64,000 bases of DNA from Cricetomys ansorgei (Eukaryota; Chordata; Mammalia; Rodentia; Nesomyidae), in NCBI GenBank assembly GCA_026225945.1, contig JAMJFZ010001131.1, forward strand, positions 25,820,001 through 25,884,000. The letters are read 5' to 3'. Shown here piece after piece: positions 10,346 through 22,510 of the stretch. The notes below the pieces were generated by a model that saw nothing but the letters and a program-made list of their open reading frames with translations, was not told where the DNA came from and searched no databases. The translations under genes were made by a program, and so were the position numbers. Positions within the stretch are counted from its first letter, which is position 1. Every line of letters begins with the position of its first letter.

Positions 10346-10744
10346 AGGGGAATGCGTGCTAAACCTCGAGTACAACTCCGAAGTTGACCTGTAATTGCCA
10401 TCTGTGGAGGGGAAAGTGAAAGCCCCCAGTCCTTCAACAGCCAGCTTGTGACAGCAAAACAAGACAAGACCATGTGGGCTTCAGCTCTCCACTGCCCTTC
10501 TTCTCCTTCGTAGAGAGTCAGGCATGTCACCGTACAGACAAGGAGATGGAGGAGCAAGGTGGCAAAGCCACATCTTCGTTACGAAGTCAGTGTAGGCCTA
10601 GAATGGACACCTAGGCTCTTGATTCTATATGGCCGTCCCAACCTCCACTTGTTTTCCATGATCCGCTCCCTCCCGGTCCCTCCCGGCCTCGCGGTCATCC
10701 TGACTACAGTTATGGAACTTACATCCCAGGCACTGCACATCTCC
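10346..10744. other. Unassigned stretch
   Basis: Nothing recognised. Base composition is ordinary, with a C-rich segment around 10660-10690. The 72-aa ORF at 10559-10777 is not convincing. Confidence 0.5.
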
Positions 10745-10870
10745 CGTGTGTGTTATCTAATCTTAGCAGCTTTATGAAGTCAATACAATTATGATTAGCA
10801 CATCCCAGCTGACTTAACTAAAGTTCAGAGAGGCTGGACAGCTAAAGTTCTATAGCTGGTTCTGGTCCAC
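10745..10870 (-). mobile_element. MIR SINE
   Basis: 'gtgtgttatctaatcttagc', 'agctttatgaagtcaataca', 'gttcagagaggctggacagc' and 'tatagctggttctgg' follow the antisense MIR core and tRNA-like part. Confidence 0.75.
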
Positions 10871-11029
10871 GCTCCCACACTTTGACACACTGTCCAGCAT
10901 CCCGCAAAGGCCTCCCTTCCCCCACAGTCTCCATTCCTCCTCAGAGTGGAAGTGCAAGGTTTGCCTTTTAATCTACCAATGGTAGCTTAAGATCAAAGGA
11001 TCACAGGGTAGGTGCTTAAGTGGCACTTT

Positions 11030-11335
11030 ATTTGCACGTAATCCTGGAGGTTGGATGTCTGAGACTGCGGTTCCTTGCATGTGGCTTCTCCTAAGGCCTC
11101 TCTCCTACCCCACTGTATGGGTTTCTCACCTATGAGTCCTCTCACCGGAGGTTCCCTTAATATGGCTTGCATCTTCACCTTCTCTTCGGAGGGTGTCTGT
11201 CATATTGGACTAAGGCATTTCATTTCATTACATCTTTAAAAACACCTCTTCAAATATCACCACGTTCTGAGGTGTTAGGGATTAAGTCTTCAGCATATGA
11301 ACTGGGCTTGCGGTGGGCCTCAGTCCATAACAGTC
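11030..11335 (-). mobile_element. MLT1-type MaLR LTR
   Basis: The plus strand reads 'gtaatcctggaggttggatg', then 'cattacatctttaaaaacac', 'tcaaatatcaccacgttctg', 'gattaagtcttcagcatatg' and 'cagtccataacag'. This is the reverse complement of MLT1 LTRs, whose sense strand starts TGTTATGG near 11333. Confidence 0.75.
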
Positions 11336-13179
11336 TGGCATGTTGCTTCTTCTCCTAGTATTTTCATTTTGAAGGAGTCTCTTAGATGCTCGATCCTAAA
11401 GGAGAATCCTGCCGTGGTGCGCCGGACACTGAGGTGCTGGGGTGCATGCTGTTCATGGGATGTGGGACGAGCACAGGTTGAATGGGGATTTTAACCTCAC
11501 TTCCTGTGACACCGGCCAACCCTGCCTCTCAGCTACATGTCTGTCCTCTCCGGCCAGTTTTCAAGGCACTTAGCTTGCCAGGAGAGACAAACCCAACAAG
11601 CAACACCCGCTCACAGGAACCTGCTCACCAATGCCACACATATCTAATGACCATCCCTTCTAGAAGAATCTGTGAGTCTCACAGTGTAATGTGCCTAACA
11701 GCTATTTTCAAATTCCAGAGGTGTCACGGGTGAATTCCCAGGGTGAGCGAATGACAGGGCTCTGGGGTCATTTACTGTGAGCTTGAGAGCTATTTGCTTG
11801 GTGTGCAAATAACTCTCTGCGTCCTGACTGAAGAGTGGCCAATTCTTCTTTCTCAGGAAGGCCCTTAAGTTCTGTTTATAAACCCTCTTTTGTCATAAAA
11901 TCCAGAGCCACGGAGCCTCCAGTTGCACTCTGGCTGTTTCCTGGAATGAAGGAAAATCCAGGTCAGAATGAGGGGCAATCCATATGAGTGGGCATTCAAT
12001 GCTCACCACCTGGCGCCCACCGAATCAGGAGTCCGTGAAGAAATGAGGAAGAAGCCTGCGGGTTTCAAAGCCACTTGGATTTCTCCTCCCCTGGGTAATG
12101 TGGCATTTTACACAGTGGTTCCATTGTTCAAAACAGAATGGAAGCCAAACTCCTGTCCTGAGGAAGAATAGGAAACCCCCGCCCCCATCCTTCTCTTTCT
12201 GGCTCCGTCCCCTTCTCTATCTACCTTGGCATTTGAACCTGCCGTTCAGGTGAAACACGTTGGTGCACTTAGTATGTTTTATTTGATGTGTACCTGTGTC
12301 AAACAGGTGTCTGCTTATGGACTGATGTAAATGGCGCTTGGTGTTTCCCTCTCCCTCACTACCATGTCTTATCCCCCACCAAGCCCTATCGATAACTTCT
12401 CTTGAAGAGCTGGGTTGAATTTATTACTTCTTGTTTAGACCAAAATCTAGGATGGTAAAACATTAAAAGTGAAAGTGTCCCTCCCTCCCCCACTTTGGTA
12501 TCTAACTGTTCTGCTAGGTGGTGAGACTCGTCCGAGCTGCTCGACGCAGCTGAACCTTAACATTCTTCCTTCTGTAAAGTTTGGTCTCAGTTTCCACATA
12601 GCCCTGGCTGTGAGTCTTGTAGGAAAACAACCCTGACACTATACAGATGATCTCCTGGCCAGGCTGCCTCTCTCCTGCCTGAGGGACTGCTCGGTGCCTT
12701 GTCTTGCCTCTTAGGTTGGTGAGGTGTGGAAGCCCATGGTGCCATGCACCATGTGCAAATCTTCCTTCAAGAGAGCCCTCCTTGGGACAAGTTTGGGCTT
12801 TACCCAGAGAGCTTAAGTGCTCCCGAGAGCCTGAGCGAGAGGGCAAGTCCGAGAAGAGGAGGCTGCACACAGTTGTTTTTGATCTTCAGAACACACCAGA
12901 CGGACTTAAAATATCTTGGGATCTGTCAGTGAGCTTCTTGTCAGGAGGCCAAAGGATGGTGCCAGAACCTTGTGTGCTAGGTTGTGCTGGAGAGTGACAT
13001 TGCCTTCTGTGGCTCGGGAGGCTGAAGCCTGCTTCGTGCTCGGGAGGAGGCAGGTGTTGTGCAGAGAGCTATGTTGGCCTGTGGGTCCGACTGTTTTCCT
13101 CATAGGTCTTAGGCCCCAGAGCTAGCCAATCTATCCAGTCTCCTCTCTTCTCCCTTTTGTCCTTTTCCTCTTCCTCTCT

Positions 13180-13183
<4 letters not shown>
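11336..13183. other. Unassigned stretch
   Basis: No repeat or gene recognised over about 1.8 kb. The longest ORFs (118 aa minus at 12514-12870; 97 aa plus at 12704-12997) overlap on opposite strands. 13141-13182 is pyrimidine-rich and leads into a GT repeat. Confidence 0.5.

Positions 13184-13221
<38 letters not shown>
13184..13221. repeat. (TG)n microsatellite
   Basis: About 19 uninterrupted TG units, followed by a short A run (13225-13234). Confidence 0.96.
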
Positions 13222-13222
<1 letters not shown>

Positions 13223-13234
13223 ATAAAAAAAAAG

Positions 13235-14290
13235 CTGTTTCCAAAGGAGAGAATGAGACCACAGTGAAGAGTACACCCTACCTCACATGGCAACCTTTCT
13301 TGAGCAGCACCTTGAAGACTCAGAAGCCTTTGTTGGGTTCTGAAGAGCTACTTAATATAATATTGATTCAAAACATTTTGGGAGGATAAATGTTTAAATG
13401 CTGTTTAGTGTTTAAATATTTTGATATTTAAACCTTAAACAAATAAATGTTTAAACATATTTCACATACTTAAACCATAAATTCCATAATCTAGAACTTT
13501 CTCACACATACATACAACTATAAATGCACTACTAGTTTGTAACTAACCTGAAATATTTGCTCATGGAACTGAAAGGTTTCTTTCTTTTTTAACATGATTC
13601 ACAACCATCTGGTCACACGCAGGAAATGAGATATTTGGCAAATATCTTGTGTTTTATTTGCCAGTAAATTCTATTCCTCCCCCTGCTCCAAGAAGTTAGA
13701 CATATGTTCGGTGGCCTCTGACCCATGAGAGATCTTACATAGTTATCATCTATGGGCTTGTGGTGTTCGTGTTACCACGCCCACTAAACACAGCTGCCTG
13801 GGTTAATGACGTGGAGACATCTGTGTTGAGTTGTGCCTCTGATACCCACTCCACAGCTGTGTGCGCAAGCCACAGTAGCTCCTGACTTGCAAATTGGCAT
13901 CCTGCTCCGCAGAGTGACTTTCTAGGTAGAACAATCAGCCTTTTGAACAATCAAACTTCGGTGAGTCACAAGAGTCTGTACTGGGGGACTCAGTAGGCCG
14001 AGGGAGTCATCCAGTCAGTGTGACAAGTTGGACATTGACTTGTGACTTGGCAAGCCCCAGGAGTCTTACTAGTCGCAGCCTGAACCGCCTTTCCTGTGGG
14101 CTGACCCTACGTTCCACGGGTAGCTGTACAAGAGGCACCGTTCTATACCCTGTAGTGAGAGCCCAGGGTTACGATGTGTCAGGGGAGGAACTAGGAGCCT
14201 TGTCCTCTGCTGTGACTCTTCCTCGCTGATTCCATGTGAACTGTTAAAGAGGTTGAGTTGGGCCTCAAGACCTGGACAGTGAGGCACTAG
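13235..14290. other. Unassigned stretch with a TTTAAA-rich block
   Basis: 13380-13480 contains repeated GTTTAAA/TTTAAAC words, including the perfect 10-base palindrome TGTTTAAACA at 13448-13457. The remainder, to the URR1 element, shows no recognised repeat or gene. Confidence 0.55.
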
Positions 14291-14291
14291 A

Positions 14292-14521
14292 CAATGGTTC
14301 TCAACCTATGGGTCACGACCCCTTTGGGGGTGGGCGGTCAAATGACTCTTTCATAGAGGTCACCTAAGACCATCTGCATATCAGATATTTACGTTATGAT
14401 TCATACCAGTAGCAAAATTACACTTATAAAGTAGCAACAAACATGACTTTATGGTTGGGGTCATCACAACGGGAGGGACTGTATTAAAGGGCTGCAGCGT
14501 TAGGAAGATTGAGAACCACTT
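14292..14521. mobile_element. URR1 non-autonomous hAT-Charlie DNA transposon
   Basis: Starts 'caatggttctcaacc' and ends 'attgagaaccact', imperfect terminal inverted repeats of the hAT-Charlie type. The inside holds 'gggtcacgacccctttgggg', 'gattcataccagtagcaaaa' and 'ttatggttggggtcatcaca', shared with the copies at 35407 and 50483. It has no transposase and would depend on one supplied in trans. No clean 8-base duplication is visible. Confidence 0.88.
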
Positions 14522-14934
14522 AGCTAAAAGGATCTCAAAAATAGTACCTTTTGTACCAGAAGACTCTCAAGCGCAGATCTAGGCAGCCTGGCCAAGGAGA
14601 CATAATCTCAACAGCTAGACGAAGCTCCTCACACACAAATCAAGAAGGAACCTGCAAGAAGAAGACCTGGGTGCCCCCTCGGCCCTTGTTATAGGCACCA
14701 CCATGGAGGAGACAGGTCAGGATCAACAAGTAAGCACACATAGCTTCCCTCTGACCCCAAATCATCACACACAAGGCAGGTCCATACCTAGAGCTCCAAA
14801 CAGGAGACCGGAAGATTCCAGAGTCTGGAAGTTTTTGCAAAGTGTATGCTGTGCGTGGGTAGCAAGGATGGAGTGAGAAGCAAACAACTTTGACCTAGAA
14901 ATCTTCCTTTGCCTGTCTTCAAAAATAGAGGGCC
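14522..14934. other. Unassigned stretch
   Basis: A short 'cagcctggccaaggagacat' at 14586 is B1-like in isolation but lacks neighbouring B1 blocks. Nothing else was recognised. Confidence 0.45.
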
Positions 14935-15127
14935 AGGGAGATGGCTCACCAGGTAAAGGAGCCTGCTATCAAAGCTGATGACCTGAGTTCAATCCCCCAG
15001 CCCCACATGGTGGAGAGAACAGACTTCTGAAAGTTGTCTTCTGACTTCTACATGCGTGCCGTGGCACCCAAATACCCCCTCACACACACACCCACACGTG
15101 CTCACAAAGTCAATTAAATTATAATAA
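14935..15127 (+). mobile_element. RSINE1-like tRNA-derived SINE (B4 superfamily)
   Basis: The tRNA-like head 'ggccagggagatggctcacc' and 'gatgacctgagttcaatccc' (B-box-like) is followed by 'cacatggtggagagaacaga', 'gaaagttgtcttctgacttc' and a CA-rich then A-rich tail. This is a well-known rodent SINE arrangement; the subfamily name is from memory. Confidence 0.8.
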
Positions 15128-15441
15128 AGGCCTAAATACATTGTATTTTGCACCTGACTTGTTAGTCATGGTCCTCTGAGGGATGATTGGCAGCCAATGA
15201 CTGTTGGGGGTGCAGCTTTCTTCAGTGGGATAGCCACCAACACATTATCTTGCATCAGAAAATAACTTCCCACCCGTTCTCAGGCAAGAAATTCAAATTG
15301 AACTCCCTGGGTCAGACACAGAAGGGGATTGGAAGTAGGAGGGGCTTGGCAAGGAGAGTGCTGGAGGAGAAAGAGGGTAAAATGGAGGGATGGGGTGAAA
15401 ATGGCTAACATCCATTCTGTAAGTGTATGAAAGTATTTTTA
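15128..15441. other. Unassigned stretch between SINEs
   Basis: Nothing recognised; purine-rich at 15340-15400. Confidence 0.45.
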
Positions 15442-15454
15442 AAAATTGAGTATG

Positions 15455-15610
15455 GCCGGGCGGTAGTGGCGCACGCCTTTAATCCCAGCACTCGGGAGGC
15501 AGAGGCAGGAGGATCTCTGTGAGTTCGAGGCCAGCCTGGTCTGCAGAGCGAGTTAGTTCCAGGACAGCCAGAGTTACAGCAGAGAAACCCTATCTCAAAA
15601 ACAAAACAAA
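15455..15610 (+). mobile_element. B1 SINE, well preserved, with target-site duplication
   Basis: A nearly intact B1: 'gccgggcggtagtggcgcac', 'gcctttaatcccagcactcg', 'ctctgtgagttcgaggccag' and an A-rich tail. It carries a short local duplication ('gcgagttagttccagg'). The flanks 'aaaattgagtatg' (15442-15454) and 'aaaactgactatg' (15611-15623) match at 11 of 13 bases. The sequence variant is the main hint of a cricetid-type host. The 80-aa minus ORF here is an artefact. Confidence 0.97.
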
Positions 15611-15623
15611 AAAACTGACTATG

Positions 15624-16539
15624 GAGTTGCTGAGAGTTTAGACTCAAGAGGATTCAGTATTTCCCCCTTCGACGAGAAGGTACACAACATTAGGACAAGG
15701 ATTGTGCATGTCTCACCTTGGACAAACTAGAAACGTTCTAAAGGTAGAATTTCTCTCGGGTTTACAACTGATTAGGCACATATTTTTTAAGAAATAATTT
15801 AAAGCTTTAATTCACTTCCTTGGTTTCGTCATGGAGAAGTTGCTATTAAATTATCAGTGCCCACCTGGAACAATGCACCCTAACTCTGCTAGCCATGCTC
15901 CTGGGGAAGCTGGTGTTCATAGTTACGTGCAAGACCCAAGAAAACAGCCATGAGCTTTAGCCACGAAGACCCTGGCTCTCTTCGGTTCTGTTCTAGGTGC
16001 TGGAATGCTCTGGCAACTTATTCAAGAAGGATGGGTGTGCAATAATGACAAAATTTCAGAGAACATTCTCCAATCATCTGAATATTAATAAACACTAATA
16101 TCCAAATGATCAATTAAAATGGGCAACAAGCTGTATATGTGTGCTAGAATGTGTGTATGTATAGTGAATTGTATACGTGTATATACAGAGTGAACTGTGT
16201 ATGTGCGTGTTGTGTACATATAGTGCACATTTAAATATCACTGCAGGTATTTAGATTATGAAAGGATCTTAAGAAACTCTAATAACAGTCTTTTGGAACA
16301 AAATCATACTGATAATCCCAATCTATTACCTTTCTAGTTGCAAACAATTGTCTCCTCATATGCTACGAAAGCCGGTAAGATGGAAGATGGGAACTGGACT
16401 CTCCGCCCAGAATGGTGAATATATAACCTGCTCACTGGTCCCTCAGTTTTCCTGGGTCAGAGCCATCCTCCTGCTGCACCCAGTGCGTCCGAGACCTAAG
16501 CGTGCTCACCCCTTGGCTCAGAAGATCTCAGCTTATGGA
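15624..16539. other. Unassigned stretch
   Basis: AT-rich with a GT/AT-rich segment at 16130-16225. No gene or clear repeat recognised. Confidence 0.5.
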
Positions 16540-16860
16540 CTAGAGCCCAAGTTCCCAGAGCATCTTCTAAGTCTCTCCATGATCTGGCCCCAGCCCAGTG
16601 TTCAGTTCTGTTTCCCACACCCTATTTGTTCCCACCCTAGAAGACACACCCTAGACTCACAGGGAGCTGCTCTCTCCTCTGAGAGGGCCAAGCCCTGTCT
16701 TCCGTGTCTACAGCACCCCTGTGCCGCTTCTACTGACCGGCCCCAACCCACCCCTACTTTTGGAATTCTTGCCCTTTCTTCATTTATGGAATCTAGAGGT
16801 TTCCTTGTCCCTCCCTCAATATTCCAGAAGCTCTCCCTTTCTCCCTATGTTGGCCAGTTC
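16540..16860 (+). mobile_element. L2 LINE 3' fragment
   Basis: 'ctccatgatctggccccagc' and the following C/T-rich 'ctgtttcccacaccctattt' and 'cttgccctttcttcatttat' follow the L2 3' region in sense orientation. The lack of stops in this C-rich block explains the longest ORF in the window (199 aa, 16348-16947), which I therefore do not call as a gene. Confidence 0.6.
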
Positions 16861-18251
16861 TGTTACACACAATTCCCACCCTACCGTGCAGGCTACTTCA
16901 TGGAAAGGCTCCAGGGAGTTAATCTTTCTCCTCTCAATGTGACTTGAAAACATAGCTTGTCTGTAATGCTTGAGTCCAGAGCCGTTCACATTTCCACACC
17001 TAGATTTTGGATATTGTCCTATAAATAATGATCTACCTTGAGGATAGGACTCCAGTCAAATCACAGTATTTATTTCTGTTTCATATACAACGTGTGCACA
17101 CAGTCTGAACGGAGGAATGCAGTACTGTGTAGGGCGTGTGTATTTGGATGAGACCTGTCACATGAGGTTCTGTGTAGAAGTTTTCACGTGTGGCATCATA
17201 TCAAAGCTCACATATCAAAGTTTTGGAGCATCATGGACTTGGATTTTTTTTAATTTTATTTATTTTTTGGTTTAAAAATGTTCAGTTGTAGTTGGTAATA
17301 ATAATCCATAAATGCTAAACTGATACTTGCTGCCATCTGCATGCATGTGCTAAACCTTTCAAGAGACTCGTAATGCCTGTCAAACCTCGTGAGACTCGAT
17401 TAAAGTCAAGATGCTGGGATGAGTCAGAAAAGTATCTGATCATCAGAGAGCAGTCTACAAAATGTCACGTTATTATTTTCGAGTAGGAACCGTGATCCGA
17501 GCCAGGCTGTCACGTGCTGCCCTTCCTATAACTGGTCCCAGTGAGTGGTCTGAAGTTACTGTATCACAGTAGCATCATCGGGTGCTCTGATAGGGAAGCT
17601 GTTCCCAAACCTGTTCTGCTGACGTGCTGACGTTTTTGCTGTAGAGCTTATATTATATTTATAATTAGTTTATATTATAGAGTTTAATTAAGCAATATGT
17701 ATGCCCATGAAATAACAAAGTATAATTCCCCTAAAAAATAGATTGGAAGACTAGAAAGACTGGATAAGTTGAACTGGAAAAAACAAAACACAACCTTTTG
17801 TTGTGTGGGAGCCTCCTTCCAGGGCTCCCGAGTTAACTGTGGAATAGACGCTCCAGACTCTCAAGCACCTTGGTGTGTGTGTTGTGGGGGGGTCCTGCCT
17901 ACACCAGTGTCCGAGATTAGCCGTTCAGTAAGTGGGGTGCACGTTGATTTCCCTCCTCTGGGTATATTCCAGGTCAAACCTCACTCACCGAGCTCTGGTT
18001 TTGGTTCTGGCTTTAATTTGCTCTGTAATGGCGGCCTGTGCCTGACCTCTCTGGACTTCAGCCTCTTCGTCTCTGTTCTAAAGAAGCGATAGTCTCTCAA
18101 ATTCTAGCCAGCACCAAGCACTTCCGTGTCTGTTATGAGAGATGCTTTTTCATTAGAACTGTGCCCAACGTCCTGCCAGGCTTAGTGTGGCTTTTCAATA
18201 GCTGTGGGATGACTGCAAAGAAAGCATGCAGATGTGTATGCTGTACACGGT
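16861..18251. other. Unassigned stretch
   Basis: Includes an AT-rich block at 17225-17280 and another at 17640-17720. A short piece near 18036-18090 ('tgcctgacctctctggactt') is MIR-like. The 107-aa ORF at 17769-18092 is not recognised. Confidence 0.5.

Positions 18252-18282
<31 letters not shown>
18252..18282. repeat. (TG)n microsatellite
   Basis: About 15 TG units, uninterrupted. Confidence 0.95.
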
Positions 18283-18285
<3 letters not shown>

Positions 18286-18299
18286 TGGAAGACCGCCAC

Positions 18300-18400
18300 T
18301 GACTAATAGCCAGTCCCTTATAATCCTTACAACCCTATAAGTTGCTGGGGCAGGAGGAGACTCAGAAGTTTCCCAGCAGAGAGTGAGGGGAGGTAGCCAC
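18300..18400 (-). mobile_element. Possible MIR SINE remnant
   Basis: 'cccttataatccttacaacc' with 'ctataag' and then 'ggaggagactcagaag' resembles antisense MIR. Only a short core is present. Confidence 0.45.
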
Positions 18401-19784
18401 ATGAGGCTCCTCAGGCTACCCCAGCCCTTCCCAACCCTGCACAGCTCCATTGGGAGCCACTATTACAGGATGACTCTCCTATAATTTGTTCTTATGTAAT
18501 TGTGTTTCTGGTCCAATCTTGACATTAACCAGAGAAGCAAAAGAATGGTTCAGGATTACCCTTATAGGTGGGGATAAAATAGCAGTATCAGAACCCTGTC
18601 TTTCCTATTGGAGCCCTGCCCAGCAGCTCATTAAACTGAGTCCATGCCTAAGACTCAGGGCCCCCACGGCACCAGAGGTTCCCTGTTTAAGGCTTCCTTT
18701 GTTTTGTGTGGGAGAAGGATGAGATTGGTGCCTCTGTCTCTCCTAGGGATGTGAAGAGGAATTTCTGAGTCCGCTCCACTGAATCACCTGCCGTACACCT
18801 TGAGGTAAATGTGGAAGACAACGCCCCTTTCTGGCCAGCTTTATCCACACACGTTTTATTCAGAATGAGGGGGCATTCCAATTCTACCGGTGAAATGCTT
18901 GTCAAGCCAATGAAAGTTGCAGCTTGACACTGTACACAGACCTTTCTCAGGGCCCTCAGAGCTGTGTACAGCTGACGTGCTCTGTTAAAGGGGTCTCCTT
19001 ACCCATGTCTGCTTATTCTCTCTCCAGAGCTCTGTATATACCAAAATGGCAGCCTTCCATCCCAGTGTGCAAAACAAATCATCTTCCCTTCCTCAAACTT
19101 GTTCTAACCCCAACCTTTCTTGTTTCCATAAAATCCAGTCCCTTGAGACCTGGCAGCAAGCCTCGAGTGTCTCTCCTCTCTCTAATGTCAGCGATGAGAG
19201 CAATGGCAGCTTAGCTCTCTGGTGGTAGCTGAACGCCCACTGGCACGTGCGAGGCTCCCATCTGCACCTTTGTTATTTCCCAAGAGGCTCACGAAATATG
19301 GACCATCTCACACGTTCTTAACCCGGAGAAGGTAAACTGTCACCCAGGGGTACACACGAGAAAGAGGACGTGGGACAGGATCACAGAACCAAGGTCATTC
19401 TCAAAAGCCCATAATTCACTGCTGCACTGCCAGCTGGTCCCTCCTTTGCCTGACCCATCCCCCACCCCGCTTCTCCCAGACCTGCTGTCCCTTTGCAGGC
19501 CTGTTTCAATCTGCCCTGAGTGGAACAGCCAGAATTTACTTATGTAGCAGGGGCTGGGACCCAGGGCCTCCCTGGGGCAGTGTTGCTCAGCCCTCAGGCA
19601 GCAGCTACTTCTTCCTGAGGAACTTTGGTTGCCTTTCATTTGAACCCACCTCTTGTCTTCTGCCATTTACGCCCTCAGGAGCTGTGTGCATATAGCTCCT
19701 TTCTGTATCAGTCCACAGCACCACCGAGGCACCTCGCTCGACCCCTGTGTGCTCACCTATACTGCCTTACCGCCTTTGTCACCT
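18401..19784. other. Unassigned stretch
   Basis: No repeat or gene recognised. ORFs of 96 aa (plus, 18924-19214) and 108 aa (minus, 19340-19666) lack flanking splice sites or familiar motifs. Confidence 0.5.
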
Positions 19785-19900
19785 CCCATCTGTGTGGCCA
19801 CAGGCAGGTTGCTCAGCCCTTCTGTGGTCACTTCATCTTTAAAACAAAACGGCAATCCCACAACATCTTCTAAATTCTATAGGGAATGAGTTGCCTAGTT
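19785..19900 (+). mobile_element. MIR SINE
   Basis: 'ctgtgtggccacaggcaggt', 'tgctcagcccttctgtggtc' and 'acttcatctttaaaaca' follow the MIR sense block 'gtgaccttgggcaagtnacttaacctct…cctcatctgtaaaa'. Confidence 0.6.
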
Positions 19901-21876
19901 GAACAGAATGGTTTACTAAGTAGAGAGTACTCAGAAGCCTGCCAAGCACGCAGTCAGCATTGTCCAGTGTTAGCTGCCGTCAGAAGCGTTTACACAGGCA
20001 CGGAAGGCAGACATCTGTTTCATACGTTTCCCATGAGCTAACTTCTGTAAATGTCCGAACTACCTAATGTGAGAAAAAATAATAGAGAGACTGCTCACTT
20101 ACACTTTTATTGAAAACATCACGTTTTTATGCTTTACTGTGAACGTGCCAGCATTCTCGGGAGGGAGCCTAAGTGTCACCACACTGGAAAAGTTTGAAAT
20201 CTGTTCAAGTTACGGATAGTCTGCAATCAAGGGGTGGCAGCTGACTAAATGAACCAGCGTTTCCTCGGTAGTTCACCACGAAAGAACAAATTCGTTTCGT
20301 TTTTATATTTCCCTATATTTTGCCTCATTATTCTGGAGCTTTTCATTTCTATTTATGCCGATTCAGTTATCTCAACATCTTTTGACAATAGCCAGAATAA
20401 AGTTTACTTATCCAATCTTAGTAAAATTGGAGTAAAAGTAGCAAGTAGCCCTTTTCTTAGGTAAAGCCTGACAACCACAGCTGACTCTCGGTGAGCGTGG
20501 AGCTTAGCAGGCAGGAGTGGGCGTGTGGAAGTTAACGCAGAGAGCCTGGATGGTGAGTAATCTTCATGATGCTCTTTGACAAGCCCATGTAAAGGATGCA
20601 GAGTTAATTAATTCAGAGGCCATTGAAGCTTTCAGGGGGCTGTTTAAGCTCTAAAGAGCTTCCTGTATACAGTGATTTATTTGACCAATTTCCCATGTTG
20701 GACGTCGAAGCTCCCCACCTCTACTCATTGTGAAAGTGACTCAGCTCTCAGTACCCATGCAGGTAAATCACTGGGCGCTTTCACAGTCATCCCAGAGTGA
20801 CAGGGTAAAATTGTATACATTTTTAAAGACCTTTAAAATACGCATTTTCAAATTGCTCTCCAGAAAGGTTTCCCTGGGTTTGGTATTTTAAAATACAATT
20901 TAAAATAACAAGAGGCCTCTGAAGAGGCAGTCTAATTAAACAACTGACTCTATTTTCCTGCATACAGTAAGAATTGAAGTTCCCCTTCCCCAAAAAGCAG
21001 TGATTTCACCTCATTTTTAGGCATGGCTGAAAATACCTCCCTTTTTGTTTTCCGTGGCAATAGCAACAGTTCCCACGGACAGAATTTATTTTTCATCTAG
21101 TAATTCAATCCATTTGGTTTTAGGATGTGGCTAGGAAAAATGAGCCAAAAATGCAAGATTAAGGCAATTTGATTTTTATGCCATGTACACGGTCCAACTT
21201 TGGGTTTGGCCGGTACAGTTGTCATGGTTTGTGTGGTGTGTTGTAGCAACAAGATGCTAAAGCATCAGTGTGTGACATGTGAGGTCCCTCTGTGAGGAAC
21301 ATTCTGATCTCTGAGAGGGAAAGGCTCAGATCAGGTGGTGTCTTGGACCAGCTCTCTGGAAAGCCCATTCCAACCCAAGCTCAAGCCAAGAGCAAAACAG
21401 TCATCAATTTCTCTGAAGAGTTTTTCCACCGTTTGGAACTTCCCGGGGTGGGAGTTCAATGTGCTAAGGTTGACAGTGTGAATGAGGGACACTCAGACAC
21501 AGAGCTGATAATAACGTGAAATCACAGTATCATGATGGGTTTGGAGCACCTGGGTCCCTCTGCCTTCTTCCCATGTGTTTGGGATGAGAAGGAAGGGGCC
21601 CGAGGGACTTGTTTTTATGCCTGGAGGGCTTGAAGTGGCTATGAGGAGCAGGGCTCTAGAGGGAGCGCTGAAAACCGGACTGAAATCTCTGCCTCCCCTG
21701 GGGTCACACATCTGGCTGGGCTGGTCGGCCCTGACAAAGGGAAGGAATCAGTTACCAGGAAAGTCCCTAGGCAGTGGAATGAGGTCCGGGTACGCTCAGC
21801 AAGGATGGACAGTACCACCTTTGAGGGTGTTTTATAAAATCCTGGCAAGTATCTGTGTGGGTAAATCCCGATCATT
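19901..21876. other. Repeat-poor stretch with AT-rich motif clusters
   Basis: Nearly 2 kb without a recognisable transposon, which is unusual for this window. 20560-21190 carries TAAT-core words typical of homeodomain sites ('gagttaattaattcag', 'tctaattaaacaactg', 'ctagtaattcaatcc') among non-repetitive sequence. No convincing ORF. It could be a conserved non-coding element; conservation cannot be judged from one sequence. Confidence 0.5.
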
Positions 21877-21897
21877 AAAAAAAAAAAAAAAAAAAAA
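21877..21897. repeat. Poly(A) tract, 21 bases
   Basis: An uninterrupted A run with no SINE body or polyadenylation signal recognised directly upstream. Confidence 0.95.
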
Positions 21898-22384
21898 CTG
21901 GGACGAAAAGGTCTGTTATGATTTGAAGAGGTATCAGTAAATGACAGTAGAGCATACTTATACTGTTCTTCTTTCTTTCCTAAAAATGTCCAAGTCTTAG
22001 AGAGCAGGTGGGGTCTCAAAAGCTCTGGCCAGGCAACCACTCGTCCTGCCCATGGAGAGGGGACAGGAGGAAGGCTGGACCTTTCCCATGTCTCTCCCTA
22101 ACACTAAGAGGGGCTTAGAATTCCCCAGAAGAAATTCACCTTGGGAAGAGTACATGATGTGGGAAACACATTTTCAAAGTCAAAGTTATTTAATTAGTAA
22201 AATATATGTAGGAAAAAAAATGAACGATGAGACCATCTAGTTGAGTTAAGAAACGTTATTTATCATTACGTATCAAGTCCTAAGATCTTCCTTCTCAGAG
22301 GAAATCGCTGCCATGACTTCCATGGCAATCAAGGTCTAGTTGTCGCTGTTGTTTGGTATTTTACATTTATCGTTACTGCTTTGG
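21898..22384. other. Unassigned stretch
   Basis: No recognised repeat or gene; AT-rich toward 22180-22260. Confidence 0.5.
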
Positions 22385-22497
22385 TTTTTCCCCTGAAGCA
22401 GCGTCTTGCTATTTAGCGCAGGGTAGTCACAGTCTTGACATCTTCCCGCCATAGCCACCTGAATCCTAGGATTGCAGGCGTGCCCACATGGCTCATA
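22385..22497 (-). mobile_element. Old B1-type SINE (PB1D/B1F-like)
   Basis: 'gaagcagcgtcttgctattt' and 'agcgcagggtagtcacagtc', then 'cctaggattgcaggcgtgcc' and 'cacatggct', match an early B1 in reverse complement. The B3 SINE begins 14 bases further on. Confidence 0.8.
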
Positions 22498-22510
22498 ATA
22501 ACTTGCTTTA

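Noticed and set aside
10054..10557. 167-aa minus-strand ORF
   Set aside because: It overlaps an old B1 and a 155-aa plus ORF; no domain or splice signals were found.
13448..13457. Regulatory palindrome TGTTTAAACA
   Set aside because: It lies in a low-complexity TTTAAA-rich block where such palindromes arise readily.
14935..15010. tRNA gene
   Set aside because: The tRNA-like box is the head of a SINE, with a SINE body and tail downstream; the same applies at 22660-22729, 34330-34400, 61710-61778 and 61888-61950.
16348..16947. 199-aa ORF, the longest in the window
   Set aside because: It lies on C/T-rich L2-like sequence, has no recognisable domain, and one ORF of this length is not surprising in 64 kb.
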